This document shows positions 25,401 to 40,300 of a stretch of DNA of 64,000 nucleotides, one piece after another (positions within the stretch are counted from its first letter, which is position 1; each line of letters begins with the position of its first letter). This DNA comes from Anseranas semipalmata (Eukaryota; Chordata; Aves; Anseriformes; Anseranatidae): assembly GCA_013399115.1 (NCBI GenBank), contig VXAA01000626.1, positions 2,484 through 66,483 of the forward strand. Direction: 5' to 3'. Under the pieces are notes generated by a model. The model had not been told where the DNA came from, did not search any database, and saw only the letters and a list, made by a program, of their open reading frames with translations. Position numbers and translations under genes: made by a program.

Positions 25401-28400
25401 GGTAGCATCCTGAAGATACTTGAAAACGTCTTTATTTTAAACTGGGCTTTAAACCTCAAAATCCTGTTTTATATTTAGCTACCTCACTACCTCTACATAC
25501 TTGGAGAGCAATGGCACTTCTTGCTGCAGGCACTGGTCCAAGAGCTGGAGCCTCCTTCAGACACGAATTTTACTATTATGATTTAGATTTTACACTAGGA
25601 CAAGGCTAGTGTCATGCCATCCAGGACAAAATGAAAAGCTGACTGGAGCTTCAGCTTGAATAAAAGGCACTGCTGTACCAGCAAGACCTTTTTTTTTTTT
25701 TTTGGTGAAATTAATGGTCAGCAAAGTGACAGAAGGGGCCTCCATTAATCAAAAATACCAAGTGGTATGAGCGTATTTCCTATCTCTGAAATCACCTCCC
25801 TCTCTGTTACAGCATCCGAAGTAAGAGAAACTAAAATGGGCAAGCTTATGTGAGACTGATTTAACCAAAGATAAGCAACAAAATAGAGTTCTCAAAGCCT
25901 TCAAACATACAATCTGTTGCCTTCATTGGGTCGATATAGTCTGGTGTGGGTTTTTCTTTGTGTTTTGTTTGTTTGTTTTGTTTTTTAATGCTTCGTGTCT
26001 TGTTTCTTCTTCTTCTACAGATGTCTTTCTAGGGATACATACCAAATAAGTGGAATGGAGTAAGAACTTACTGGGAGTAAAATCTGTAAGTCAGGGGCAA
26101 TATTTTCTGCTGGGTCTGAGCAACTGAGACCCAAGGCCAGGAGCTCTCCATGCTAACTGTTGCTGGGCTCAGTTCACTCTGTAGTTGGTCTCCCATCAAC
26201 ACATTTCCTACCTGCAGTGTAATTTTGTTTTTCACTAGCAGCCCAATTTTGATGTCCATGAGATTGAGGTCATTTTCGAGTTGCTGATTGGATCGGATCA
26301 AGGTTACAACTTCCTCACGCAATTTCATTAGCTCAAGCTCCTCCTGAAAATCTTGGTCACTCTGATCAAGCAAGTGGACAAATTTCCGAACGACAGCCAT
26401 AGGTGGGTTTTCGGCATTAACTAAAAATAAGTGAGAAAACATCAGGGGACAGGAAACATAAATAAAGATGTGCCTTATCAATGTTTAAACAGCATGTCAA
26501 GCAGCAGCCAAGCCAGGATAAATTAACACCACCATGTCTGAATAGCTTCTGACAACGTCTGTAATTTCTTGTTTTGAGTAAATCGCGACGGAATTGAACA
26601 GTTAAGAATTAAGTAAATATCAGCCTACAGTAGTCCACACTGCTGCATTTATGTCAATATCTGTGGTTCTATTTCTCAGCAGCAGAAGGAATATCTAGAA
26701 TCAAGTTTTCAGCCTCAAGAACTACCTACTCTCTGCACTATCTTACTAACTTCATCCCGATTGATCTTCTTAACTGCCTTGACGTTATAAGATCACTATA
26801 ACAATATCCCAATATCCTTTGCAAACAGAAATTCAAGGCACATTACACTCCACTCTGCTCGTGAGACCCCACCTGGAGTACTGCATTCAGCTCTGGGGCC
26901 CCCAGCACAAGAAGGACATGGACTTATTAGAACGGGTCCAGAGGGCGGCCACAAAAATGATCAGAGGGCAGAACCCCTCTCTCCTACGAAGACAGGCTGA
27001 GAGAGTTGGGGTTGTTCAGCCTGGAGAACAGAAGGCTCTGGGGAGACCTTATAGCGGCCTTCCAGTACCTAAAGAGGGCCTACAAGAAAGCGGGAGAGGG
27101 ACTCTTTATCAGGGAGTGTAGTGATAGGACAAGGAGTAATGGTTTCAAACTGAAAGAGGGTAGATTTAGATTAGATATAAGGAAGAAATTCTTTGCTATG
27201 AGGGTGGTGAGGCACTGGAACAGGTTGCCCAGAGAAGCTGTGGATGCCCCATCCCTGGAAGTGTTCAAGGCCAGGTTGGATGGGGCTCTGAGCAACCTGG
27301 TCTAAGTGGAAGGTGTCCCTGCCCATGGCAGGAAGGTTGAAATTAGATGATCTTTAAGGTCCCTTCCAACCCAAACCTTTCTATGATTCTATAAATGACA
27401 GAAAATCATCCAAGCACAAAGAGGTCCTACAATCCAATTGTCATCAGCAGATGATATTAATTAGAAAGATGTTAGGACTAAAGAACTGCAATGTTATGCT
27501 TCTCCTCCAGTGAAAGAGGTTTTGTTTGCTTGTGAATAGTACCCATGTTTGTACAGGTTATACACAAAACAGAAAGACTGAACAAAGACTCGCATGGAAG
27601 TGATTCTTGATTATATTACCATATGATTCTATGACTAGTTTTATTCTCTTGGCAATACTTACTTAGGGTCTTGTAGTCTTCTCGTGCTTTGTTTGCTCGG
27701 ATAAAGGCTTGAATTTTTATAACATCATTTATCTAGGATAGAAAAAAAAACAACACTTGAACTCATTCAGGGAAGAGTACAGAAAGTCAGATACTGAATT
27801 CATTTAACAGGACAGCCTCTTACATGGTCTCTGAAATACTGCAGACGATCTCTGTAACGCCTTCTGGCTTGATACATCCTGGTCATCGACTGAATCTATA
27901 GAAAAGTAACCAAAATAAATCAGATAAAAACTTTTCCACAGGGATTGCTACCCAACAGGTTTCCAAATAAATAAATAAATCAGCCGAGAGCCTTCACTAC
28001 CTTCACTACTTGGTCCTTGTGTGCTCGGAGGTAATCCAAACGGATTTGATATGCCTTCCTCTGTTTATAGCCACGCCATTGGGACTGAATACAGAAAACA
28101 CACACACTTACTTTACTCTTCAAATTAAAGAGAAGTAATCATAATCATAATCCTAAGCTTCTTTCTGCTGCTCAGCTTCCAACTTCCCTTTTGGCTAACT
28201 AAAATTTAATGGAGACATGCTTATCTTTCAAGAGATGTACAGTAGGAGATACATGGTGAAGCATTAACTATTTATTCCACCAATTGTAATCATGAGACTT
28301 GAAATTACCCCATGAAGAGCCTGGGCCTTCAGAAGCACAGTTAGAGAACAAGTATATAACTAAACAATTAAATTCACAGAAATTGTTCTACATGAGGGCC

Positions 28401-31278
28401 AAGTGGCAGGTGCTGTTGTTAGACAGAAGAGTGATGTAAAATTATAAACCTTTAGAGTGGACTCATTACCACTGATTCTTGGAACAGAAGTTAGCCAAGG
28501 GGTTGGACTACACTTAAAGTGAGAGAGTGTTATTTTAATGAGTGGATTTTTTTTTTATTTTTTTAAATACACACGCAGAGTGTGTGTGCTACTTAGGCAG
28601 GAACAAATACAAATACACAACCCAAAAAAGCGGTAATAGGGTGCAAAGCATGTATTTCATTTGCACACATTTCAGTTACAACGCTGGAGAAAGATTTTTT
28701 TCATTGTTCTCCTGTAAATGTGCCCAACTTCATGCTGAATAATCACGCCATCTCTTTAATGTCCTCAATTCTCCAAAACCTTGGACAAATGAGAAGAGAA
28801 TGAGACTCTTACCCAGGTATACTGAAAGCTATGTTTCTTCTCTTCAATTCGTGAGGAATCACAGTAGTAATTCATCACATGGTATTATCAACTTAAAGAT
28901 ATACTTCATATTGTCCTATTCTCTAAACACTGAATCAGATGATAAAACGATAGGTAAGCTTCCTCAAATATGTATTCTCTCTGCAGTTCTGCCTGAGGAG
29001 ACTTTATTGCTCATATATAACATGGAAAAGTAAATTATATACAAAGACTCTTTGGGAGGAAATGCCTTTAGATAATTTGCAAAATGAGGTGGAGATAATT
29101 GTGTGCAACAACTGTTTGAGTTGAATAAAAACAGTCAATAAACATATATAGAGAGCAACTGATGAGTACAAGTTTCAAACAGAATTAAAGGATATCGTTA
29201 CCTGGATACAAGTGATTGCTGGGACTTGTTTCTTCAAAAAATTCATTCTGGAGTTGAATTCCTGGCGAACAAGATAGCCTCGACAGCAAGCTTGAAGTTT
29301 CGTAATCAGGTTCTCATTGGCCAGCCACAACTGCTCTCGGTTGTATGCCGCAGTGACTCCAGATATGGTGCTCTGGTTTAGTGTTACAGTAGGAAGAAGA
29401 GCCATAAAGAGAGAACGGAGATACAAAAAGTAGGATGTTACAGTACCTTTCTGTATTGTGCTCAAGACAAACTTTCAAGCTGCCTTTCAATTAACAGCAA
29501 CACCGTAATCCTGTACCCCTTTACAAACAGGAAAAAAATTCTGAAACAGGACAAAAAGTATTTACACGCAAAGGCTGGTGATGCACAGTGAAATAAATGC
29601 GTTACAAAGCTTGTTAACATTACTACTGTGCTGAAACACTTCCTCATAGTTGTATTAAACACTGGAATGGTGGGAACTTCAACTTTTCAGAAAAATAGCA
29701 TATGTTATCTACCTTACCTGTATCTCCTCCCGTGACAGCTGTGTGTCATTTTGCACAAATTCATCTGGTTCATCCCATCCTCCCTCTTTGGTCCGCAGGT
29801 TATGATAATAATGATAGCCTCCTCTCACCCAGTGTTTCACACATTCACTGCCATTGCCCCCTAAGAGCAGAAACCGCAGTGTGTCAAGAACAGACATTTC
29901 TTATCTTTCCCATCTACAAATATTACAATAAGGAAATAAACATATATAGATGTTCCTTCCTCCAAGCAAGAGAAGGAATATGTCTGAGACCCTGATGAAC
30001 TAATATGAGAACTACCTAAGCACAACACATTCTAAGCACAAGTAGAGAACATTTTACTGTTTACTTTTTTTCTCTGTTTTTTTTTTTTAACTTTAGTTTA
30101 CAAGGCAGCCTCAATTTCCAGTAACACAAGATTCCAGCAACAAGACACCTATAACACAAGACTTCTCCCTAGAAACTTTTTTTCCCCTCTTGTTTCCATT
30201 CTGCATGCAATAATTTTGGATTTATTGCACTAACAGTTAGATATTTGTGGTTCACCTGTTGCCATTTTTCTTCTCTTTACTTCTGCTAGCTCTCGCTGGT
30301 ACGTCTCAGCGCATTCTGGAGTGACTCCGTATAGCCCAACATCCGGTGAACGCAAGGCACTCAGGGTATGGCCAACATCTCCACGGTCTACTGCTTCATT
30401 AATGGCCAGAATTCCTAAGGAAACTTTGACAACACAAGGAAGCCTGGCATTCAGGGGCTTAGTGACTCATAGCAAACACAAAACAACAGAACAGCGCAAG
30501 GCAACGTGTGCACACACTTAGTGTGTGCATACACAAATACTTAACTGTATGTATATATAAATACAAAATATAGTTTAAAAATCTACAAGACAACTTGCAG
30601 TGTAGAGGCCTTTTTAGTATGGAGTGTCCAGCCATATATGGTACAGCGTGTGAAAGCACATGATTTTTGCACTCTGAGTCTTAGTACAATGCTGAATTAT
30701 CAGCAATATTTCTCTACAATACACAATGTTTCATCCACCCACCCAGCTCTACCCTGACAACAGTTTTAGTTAAGACAACTTCCTCTGGCAGAGCCCAATC
30801 ACAACCCCTAACTGACTCAAAAGGGGCCTTTGCAATGACTGGTACCATCTCTAGCAAGAACAGCAGCAATCTGAGTATGGAGCTGTTTATAAACAAGACA
30901 AAAAACCAGTCAGGGAAAGAGCCACTCCAGAGCTACTTCAGAACTCTGATGCAAATATAGACATTCACAATAGGAAAGTGAACACAGGAATCACACTGAC
31001 ACGGCATGAGATACAGTAATTTTCAGCACTAGATAAGACTGGAGAAATGTCTGTTCATACTTGGACAGAAAAGGGCATCTGAAGATCTTATTCGGGCTCA
31101 AGGGAACATAGTTCAATCCTGCTTTTGACCAAATGTTCCTTAGCATGACATTCAAGCAGCTGCCTTGCAAAAGTGCTTGGTGAGAGTCAGGAAATGGGGA
31201 AAAAATTGCACTGGTACTGCTGGGAACAAACAATAAGATGAACAGGTAAAGCTCTGCCCTACAACTGCCCCCCACCTG

Positions 31279-31310
<32 letters not shown>

Positions 31311-34300
31311 TTAAAAGACAGTTGACAGGGGAATTTAGTGACCAAGCATTGTCAAAAGCAACTGAACTAGGCCTCGGAGTTGGACAAAAACTCATTGCGT
31401 CATTCATGAGAAAGTTCTTTGTGAACCTGTTGTGTTTTCTCCCTTTAAAAACATCTACAAAGAATAAAAATGGACAAGGTATAAAAACAAAAGTAAGCTC
31501 ATTCCTGAGTCAAGAGAGTGAGGATGAGAGGAATCAACTGTGCCAGAAATTCTACATATATGATATATAAACATATTCATCGAGAACTCAGGTTAGAGGG
31601 TAATCTAGTCCAACTCCATGCTCAAAGTTGGGCTAACTACAGGGCTAGATCAAGTTCTTCAGGAGCCTTGTCTGAGTTTTTAAAATCTCAGAGGACAGAG
31701 ATTCCTGTTTCTTTGGACAACCTGTTTGAGAAGTATTAGGGGAGCATCCCTAGAGAGCTCCCAGACTCAGATTAAACATTTCCATTTCCAGTACAGCTGC
31801 CTATTCAAAGCAAAATCAGACCATGCATCTTTTGATAACTTTAAGTATCAAAATAACATCAAATTAGAAGTTTTGAAAGTGGAAAACAGGACTTTTTATC
31901 AGCACAGCAGAGATGAAGAAACAGAATCAAGAAAAATATAAGGTGATTATGAAGAAAGAAAATAATCAACTTATTAACACCGTTACAAGCAAAACAAGCA
32001 GACAGGTGCAAATGTTGAATGTAATGGAAATTAGAAATTTAGAGTAAACACGAGTAGAATAATATCTCATTTGAAAAATGTCTAGAACAAAGTCCTCTGA
32101 ACCATGTAGAACCCAGCAAAACAAACAGCATATACAGGGAACAGTGATTAGAATAGAACAGAAGACTGAACAAAAAAATAATCATGTTTTCCTTAGAGAG
32201 CTTCTCTCTGTGGGGAAAAAAAAAAAAGTTAAGCAAAGAGTAGTTATTACTTCAGAGTTTCTGGAGGCAAAAAGACATCATTATAAAGACTGGGATGTAA
32301 TGATGGGTAGGCCAGTCCACCTCCAACTGCACTAACAGCAAAGGTGGGTATCACTGATGTGTATTGTTGCCTATATTTGGGAAAAAAAAGTGAGGTAGTT
32401 GAGAAATACTTCATAGAATTGAGACAAGACAACAGTGTAACACACAAACAAAAGCTAATGTGCACCAGAAAAATACCATTTAAACTGCGCACGTGAACAT
32501 CCTCACACCTAACTACTCAACCACAGACAAACACAATTAGCTGTAAATGTCAAACGATTTGATAGAGATTCAATAGGTATTTCCCCCAGTGAAGTAACAT
32601 GGTCACACGCAAAACCGGAGAAGTGGCATATCCCCCAAAAAAGACAGAAGAAATTTAACGTTTAAAGAATGTGACATTCATTCTTCAAAGAAAAATTACT
32701 ACACTTGAAGAACACAAGTGCATTTTAATTTCCTTTGCCCCATTCACATGACATTTCTAACTCTCAACCTTTCCTTAGGTGACCAGTATTCGGTTGATAA
32801 CGCGGATTAATCGCAGTATTTGCCACGATACTTACATCTCTGGGACTCCTCCGTGTCCTTGTTAGCCCTATGAATCCCATCCTGAATTTCATCTAGCCAA
32901 AGTACAGCTGTTTCATCCTGAGTGTCCTGAAGAGAATATGATGAAGGAAGTGTTCACAGCATGAGGAGAAAAGTATCACTGGTTTTGCAAAGTGAAATAA
33001 TCTGTTCTGAGCAATAGCCAATACAGTAGTTTTCAGTCTCATAGGGAATAAGCAGCATTTCAGTATCTTTCTAATCAACTTCAGCACAAGGACATCATGT
33101 GCATTTGTGACTAGCAGAGACGACTAGACTACAGCATTGCTAGACTCAATACCTCCTCCCAGTCAAAAACTCTTTTCAGGAAACAGAACCACCAGGAAAT
33201 TTTGTCAACAGTAATCACTCTGATAAGCAAAGGTCAGGTAAGACAACACAAGGTCAAGTAATCTGTACTTGTTAGTCCTAAAGCCATATTTGCTAAGAGG
33301 ATGTGCCTTTCCAAGGAACACAAAAATCACAGAAGGGACCTCTGGAGGTCATCTGGTCCGGTCACCATGCTCAAGCAGGGCCACCCACAGCAGGGTGCCC
33401 AGGACCATGTCCAGGTGGCTTCTAAGATCTCCAAGGAGGGAGACTCCACAACCTCTCCAGGTAACCTGTGCCAGGGCTCAGTCACCTGCACAGTAAGGAA
33501 GTGCTTTCTGATGTTTAGATGGAACCTCCTGTGCTCCAGATTGTGCCCATTGCCTCTTGTCCTGGTACGAGGCACCACTGAAAAGAGCCTGGCTCCATCT
33601 TCATTGCATTCTCCCTTCAGGTATTTATATACACTGACGAGATTCACCCCGAGCCTTCTCATCTCTAGGCTAAAAAGTCCCAGCACTCTCAGCCTTTCCT
33701 CACAGGAGAGGTACTCCAGACCCTTATACATCTCAGCGGATCTATATTCATCTCCCTCCAGTATGTCCATGTCTCTCTTGTAATGTGGGCCCCAGAACTG
33801 GACACAGTCCCTCAGGTGCAGCCTCACCAACACTGAGCAGAGGGGAAGCATCATCCCTCTTAACCTGCTGGCGGTACTTTGCCTCATGCAGCCAAGAATA
33901 CTGTTAGCCTTCTGTCCTGGTTTCGGCTGGGATAGAGTTAATTTTCTTCCTAGTAGCTGGTACAGTGCTGTGTTTTGAATTCAGGATGAGAACAATGCTG
34001 ATAACACACCGATGTTTTAGTAGTTGCAGAGCAGTGCTTNGGTCAGCGGGTGGTGAGCAATTGCATTGTGCATCACTTGTTTTGTACATATTATTATTAT
34101 TATCATTATTATTATCTCCCTTCCTTTTCTGTCCTATTAAACTGTCTTTATCTCAACCCATGAGTAGTTTGTTTGTTTGTTTGTTTGTTTTTTTTTTCCC
34201 AATTCTCTCCCCCATCCCACTGGGGGCGGGGGGGGAGAGCGAGTGAACGGCTATGTGGTGCTCAAGCTGCCTGCTGGGTCAAACCACAACACCTTCTTAG

Positions 34301-37300
34301 CAGCAAGGGCACACTGCTGACTCACATTCAACTTGGTGGGACCAAGACTCCCAGGTGCTTTTCTGCAAAGCTGTCTTCCAGCTGGGTGGACCCCAGCATA
34401 GCCTAACACAAGTTAGTCCTTCTACAGAACTAGGCTGCAAAGAATTCTTAGAGGGGGAAAGAAAAAAAGGTGCCAATGCACACGTACGTGCAGCAGCTAA
34501 AAACTCTCAGGTAACTAATGCTACATCAGGCTGTTCTTGTCCCCATCAACAGAAGTTTGTCAGCCTGCACCAGCAAGCCAAAAAGCATTGTACATATTGC
34601 AGCTAGATGTGAATGCACAATACTAAAAGTATGTTTTAAGTCTTTAACAGATTGCTCATTATAAGTATTGATCACACAGTACCCTGTATTTTGGCTGGGA
34701 TTTGAAGAAACCAAATCAATTAATGTTACGTGGAGAAATTTTAGAAGAAAAAGACAAGTGTTTACCAAGTCCCAAAATACACATAACAAACAATGATCCA
34801 GCAGCTGCCAAGCATAGCTTCTCCCCACCCACTGTTGCTTCATGTAGGTAACCATGAAAGAAATCTTGAGAAGCAACTGCCACCCCTCTAACAACTGTTG
34901 TATAAACAGAACACAGGAAACATTTACTTCTGATATGGAATAATAATCACATTGCACAAAAGAGCCATTATTTACAGTGTTCAAGAGTTTTAGGGCCAGA
35001 CTGAAAATTAACATTTCCTTACATACCGTCCACATTTTTCCCCATTGTTTTGGTTTGAAACCAACATGCATAATGACACTTCCTTCGTTCAAGAGACTAA
35101 CATCTCATTCACAGGCAGATTTTATCTGAAAGCCCCGACAGTCCCATGACAGCCTCAGCACCAGAGAAGCTCCTGTCCAGGGAGCGGGAGAGAATCAAAG
35201 AAACAAATTCCTTGACTGTAATCTCTACTTGCAGAGTCATCAACCCGAAGACTATAGGAACCATCCAGCACTTTTCTATGCATTTCCTGCCACAGGCTTT
35301 CGGAAGTTATGCGCAGCATAACATACTACAGGATTGATCCTTTCTCTCTCTATTCATCGCATGAGAAATATGCATTATACAATGCTCCCCCATCACATAA
35401 GCAACCAAAGAATGTCTTGTGGTGAACTATAATACCTCTCAGCCTCAAGGTATAGAAATCACCAGTTAGTAATAGTTGACTTAGGATAGTGATTATTCTC
35501 CCCACAATGTTACTTTGTAATATGATCTCAATTTCTGAAATTACTGCCATGCTGCCGGGAGGAGCTCTAAACTGAACGTATGCCTAAATAAGGTAATTTC
35601 ACTCTGGTAACTGAAGTTACCAGCCCAGCCTGGCAGAAGCTTAAGTGCACAACAAAAAGAGTTCATTATTTCATTCTGACTCAGCAGAAGGAAATGCTTC
35701 AGCACAAAATGGGTTCCTGAGGAACATTAACCCTTTCAGGGCCCTTAGGGAAGCTGCTTAATGATTTTCGTCACCAATGTGTCCAGTTTTCAGCTACTGC
35801 CATCATCATGCAGGTTTGCACTTAGTTTAAAACAAAACAAAACAAAACAAAACACCGTAGTGTTCACCACAATATGGTCTAAGTCTCTATGCTAAATTCT
35901 GCATTGAAATTAGAGCAATGAGCTCCACAGCAGAAAAAAAAAAATTAAACACTCTCAGGCTACTGAGAGCAAGCAAGTATGCTACTTCTTTGTAAATATA
36001 AGAAAAAAAAAGTCAGCATCCCACCCATACTACTCAAAAATCAGTAGCGTGTACACACAGACACACACAAACATAAATCTCATCCTCTTTCCTAAACTAG
36101 TAAGACAAGATTGCTCTTCCTCTCTCCATTTTTACCTGGACATTTAGTCAATTACTCAAAGTGACAACTCCGTACAAGTAGGCAGAAGTCCGCTGCTAGT
36201 AAGACAAACAACTACCACTCAAAAAATCCTTCGCAACTGAAGTGTCACCAAGTGAACGACAGGCATCAAAATATAGTTTGCTAGTAGCATGTATTTTGCT
36301 TCCCCCTCTTTTCTCCCCCCAGTTCATCACTTAACAGTTTTTTTGCTTTCAGAAGCTTTATTTTTGCCATACGTAACTATGCCTACAGATACATTTAACA
36401 AAGAACACTAAAAATATGTAAGCTTGCAGGAGACTTGCATTCAGAAGTTCAGAACTACTAGAATAAACATGATCTCCCTCATGAAATAAAACGGATGAAG
36501 CATTATATCTCCAAAAACGAGATATATATCTAATTCTGGACTGGGATTAGCAGTAACAAGCCATCTCAAGCAGTTAGTATCTTTACACCCATCTCTGTAG
36601 TTCGTGAAGATTCACGTGTTATGGCTGCCAATCTCTTTCTCTAATACAGAAAGATCCAAGCTGACCAGGTAGGATCAGCTGATGGCACGCAGAGTGCCCA
36701 GCTAACCATTTCCAGTTTTGTTTCCTGGTTTCTGGGACCAGGAATACCCCCCCCCTATACAGATGCAAAAGCTTTTTGAGAGATGCATTTAATTGCACTC
36801 ACCTGAGCTTTCTCCCTCTTGGCCCGAAGTAGGGTGTCCTGATAATGCTGAGCTACCTTTGGGGCTACACCCTCCAATTTTGCTGCAGGAATCTGTAAGG
36901 CTTGAATAGTCTTTTTGGCGTCCCCTTCATCCAGAGCCTCATTGATAAGCCCAATTGCCAAAATCCCTAGAGAGAAAAGGGTAGAGGGAGAAATACAAAG
37001 ATCCGTTTCTTTACAATAATCATAAGCTGTGCTTCAGGAGAAAAGCGCTATTAGTGCTAAACCAGATACCAGCTGAGAACCGCAACATTTTTAACAGAAA
37101 ACATTTTTACTGGTAAAGAAAGTAAGACTACTTTGCTTCTCTAGAAAGAAATCTTCACATGAAGCTAAAGATTTGCATGGAAGACCATTTAAAAATACAG
37201 TAACTTCGTATTTAGAAATCAGTTTTATTGAACGTATGTTATATTAGCCGTATTACCAGAGGTGTGGGTGCTATCAAGTAAAGTTTACAGTTCAGCTAAA

Positions 37301-40300
37301 TAAAAATAGACATAAATATCTTATAGTTAGCTAAATGTGAACAAAGTCTACATCATACATGCCATTTCTACAGCAACCATCTCCTCTAAATCACAAAATA
37401 ACTTCGGTTGGAATGGACACCTACAGATCATCTGATTCAATTCCCTGCTCAAAGAAGTGCCAATTCGAATCACAGATTGATCAGTGCAGAACAAAGATCT
37501 TTTAGAAGAAAGTGAGGAGCTCAGAGTGGGGATTTCCAAATTTGGTTAATGTATCCAAAGTCATGACTTTTTCTTCTACACACAGAAAGAGAATGACAAA
37601 ACAAAAGCTTATATGAAAACCAGAACATTTTAGGGTAGAAACTGCTATGTGGATGGAGCAGAGATTAAGGAAAAATACACACTGAGGACACTACAAGAAT
37701 CAAGATTACTAAAATGATGGTATGGTTCCTGTCAAAAAGCACCATTTAAATTTGTTATCTCCTTCAAGTCACAGAGATGTACTTTATGAAAACATTTCAA
37801 GAATGACACGAAGACATATACCCCAGAACTTGTCAAAATGTGGTCTTAATCATCAGATCTAACCAGGTTTCAGATGACTTTTTACTTAACTAAGATGTGG
37901 TTCCTATGGCTATAGACACAAGAACAGATAATAAATATAAAGTGAAAATCATTAATGGATGCCCACCGAGACCTTTAAGGTTCAAAACCAAGAGTCTGTC
38001 TAGTCTGACCACAGGGGCTTTCAGATTTCTCGTCTCTTTGAACACGTCTAGGGAATAATTTGTGTGCAATCTCCAGTAAAATTATGATGGATTCCCCATT
38101 ATGCAGAATTCTCAGTAAGCCATCTCAAACAGTTAATAAATTAAAAAATAAAAATAAAAATAAAAATCTATCACACTTGCTCCTCACTTTAATTTTTCTA
38201 GTTTCAGTTTCTAGACTGGCATAGATTTAGCTGAGGGAAGAGATATTTTAGAAATGCAAAACACAAACTTTCTGCACTTCTACTTTTAACATGTCCAGTG
38301 ATAGTAATCAGGTTATCAAACGTTTTAGTCAATGCCAAAATGAAAGATAATTTGTTATCATCACAGTATGACTATCATCTGCTTTTCCCCAAACAGAACT
38401 ACTTAGTATTTCATAAGTCTTCTTTTTCTGTGTTACTAACAGCTCTAGCTGGTATTGGACCAAAACTACCATTAGAATTCTTTCTGTTTTTAATTTATTT
38501 TGTCCCCTTCTAATTACTTTCCTGTGCCTTCATCTGTATGCTATTTTTTAAACGCACACTTTCACTTTGTCTGTGAAACCGGACCATTGGATTGTTTTTT
38601 TAACTATGGCTTTTGAGGATGTAGTGAAATATTCTTATGTCATTCTGAATTACCCTTATTCTTCTACTTCAGTTGTCCTCTTACGTAAATGATCTGTTTT
38701 GTAAAAATCAGCTCTGTGTAAATTCAACATATCCATATATCCACTTCTGTTCTCACATGCATGCAATCAAACCATGACCGCTTGCACAGACTTCCAAGAT
38801 ATACTTCTATTTATCTATCAAGATAAGAGAGATCACACACCATGGTTTTGCTACAGAAACACATACAATAGGACTGGAAGCAACAACTAGATATCCTCTG
38901 ATTTACATTTTGCTCCACTATTTTGGACAGAAAACTTGAAATTAGAAATTCTAAAGATGTCTGAGTAGTATTGATGAGAGTTGCACAGCACACTTAAAAT
39001 CCACTTAAAATGACATCCCATTCTTCCCCCTCCCTCATTCAATAGTGGATTTTTTCGCACTGTTCTCTACTGTTCTTTAGTAATGATGACAGCCTAACAC
39101 ATACAAACACCTAATTGTATGCTCCCTCTTAAAAGATCAAACAGTAAGTATTACTTGCTTCCAAGATTGCCAGCAAGTCGGATCTTTCACCTTAGATTTC
39201 CATATCGCCAACTAGACAAAATTTGTCTAATTTGACCTTTTACACGGTTTCTTCTCAGTGATGCCTAGGCCATAATAACATTTCCTCTCCCAGCATCTTT
39301 TGGATTTACCCTCTCGATATTATCTTAGATTTTAGCATGCTTTCCTTTCACTTTTTTGTCCTTAAACTGACATCCTTCTATTTCACCCAGGCAGACTATG
39401 GTACAGATTGTTTGCTCCCTCCTACACTGTATACATATACAGTGTGTACATCTTTAAACATACTTCTCTCCCTACAGGTGCTGGGGGGGCTTTCTTAAAT
39501 ACAAACAAACTAACAAAAACCCACCACACACACAACAAAATTGAGACTGCTCGATTTCAAGAGAAGAAAAGCAGATATGGTAACTCCTTGACCTAGGAAA
39601 GGGCACAGAAGATAAGCAGTAATTATCTTTCATTAGTTAGCCAATATGGGCATGACAAGACTACACCACGGAACAATATGTTACAGCCCCTCATTAGAAA
39701 GCATTTTTGAATTTGAAACCATTTATCAGCATAGCAGAAGGGAAAAACACATGTTCATATGGCTTTCTCAGACTAACTTCTTTACAGACATGAGATAAAA
39801 AGTGTCCTTGCATAAGGGCATATATGAAACACCAACAGATGAAATAATTAAGAAATTCCCTGTCAGAACAGCTTATCTCATTACAGGATTTTCTGCATTT
39901 TGTTGTTGTTGCTGTTTTACAGGGTATGGGAGTGTTATAAGAAGCAGGGTGCTGGACTACGTGAACTTTTAGACTACTGCTGTGATGTCTTACATAGAAA
40001 AGAGACTGTGAAACTAGCAATTTGGTGTGTCCGTGCACTTGTGTGGGTCCCTATTTGTGTGGTTTCAACACAACTACTCGTGTGACCTAAACAGGAAACC
40101 CAGTGTCTATTTGGAGATCCAGGAAGCAAGTTAATCAAGATAGCAGGCTCTGAAATTAAAATTTAACCCTCTCTATATTATAGCTTTTTCAGGCGAGACA
40201 ACTCATCAGCTACACAACAAGCAGTGACAGAGGGCAACTGTTTGTCTCAGTGTACACTGATGAACTTAAACTTCACCTCCATGCTTATGACAAACCTTTC

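Larger units (their letters stand above)
32927..36802 (-). other. IQGAP1: IQGAP1 intron 15
   Basis: 3.9-kb intron between exons 15 and 16. It contains the LTR-split CR1 of 33327-34400 and the (AAAAC)n repeat. The remainder is plain AT-rich DNA. Confidence 0.85.

Noticed and set aside
30414..30420. TTAG acceptor for exon 17
   Set aside because: It looks better than the chosen site, but joining it to exon 16 gives an immediate TGA and loses the Phe-Ser-Leu-Gly residues that match the family.
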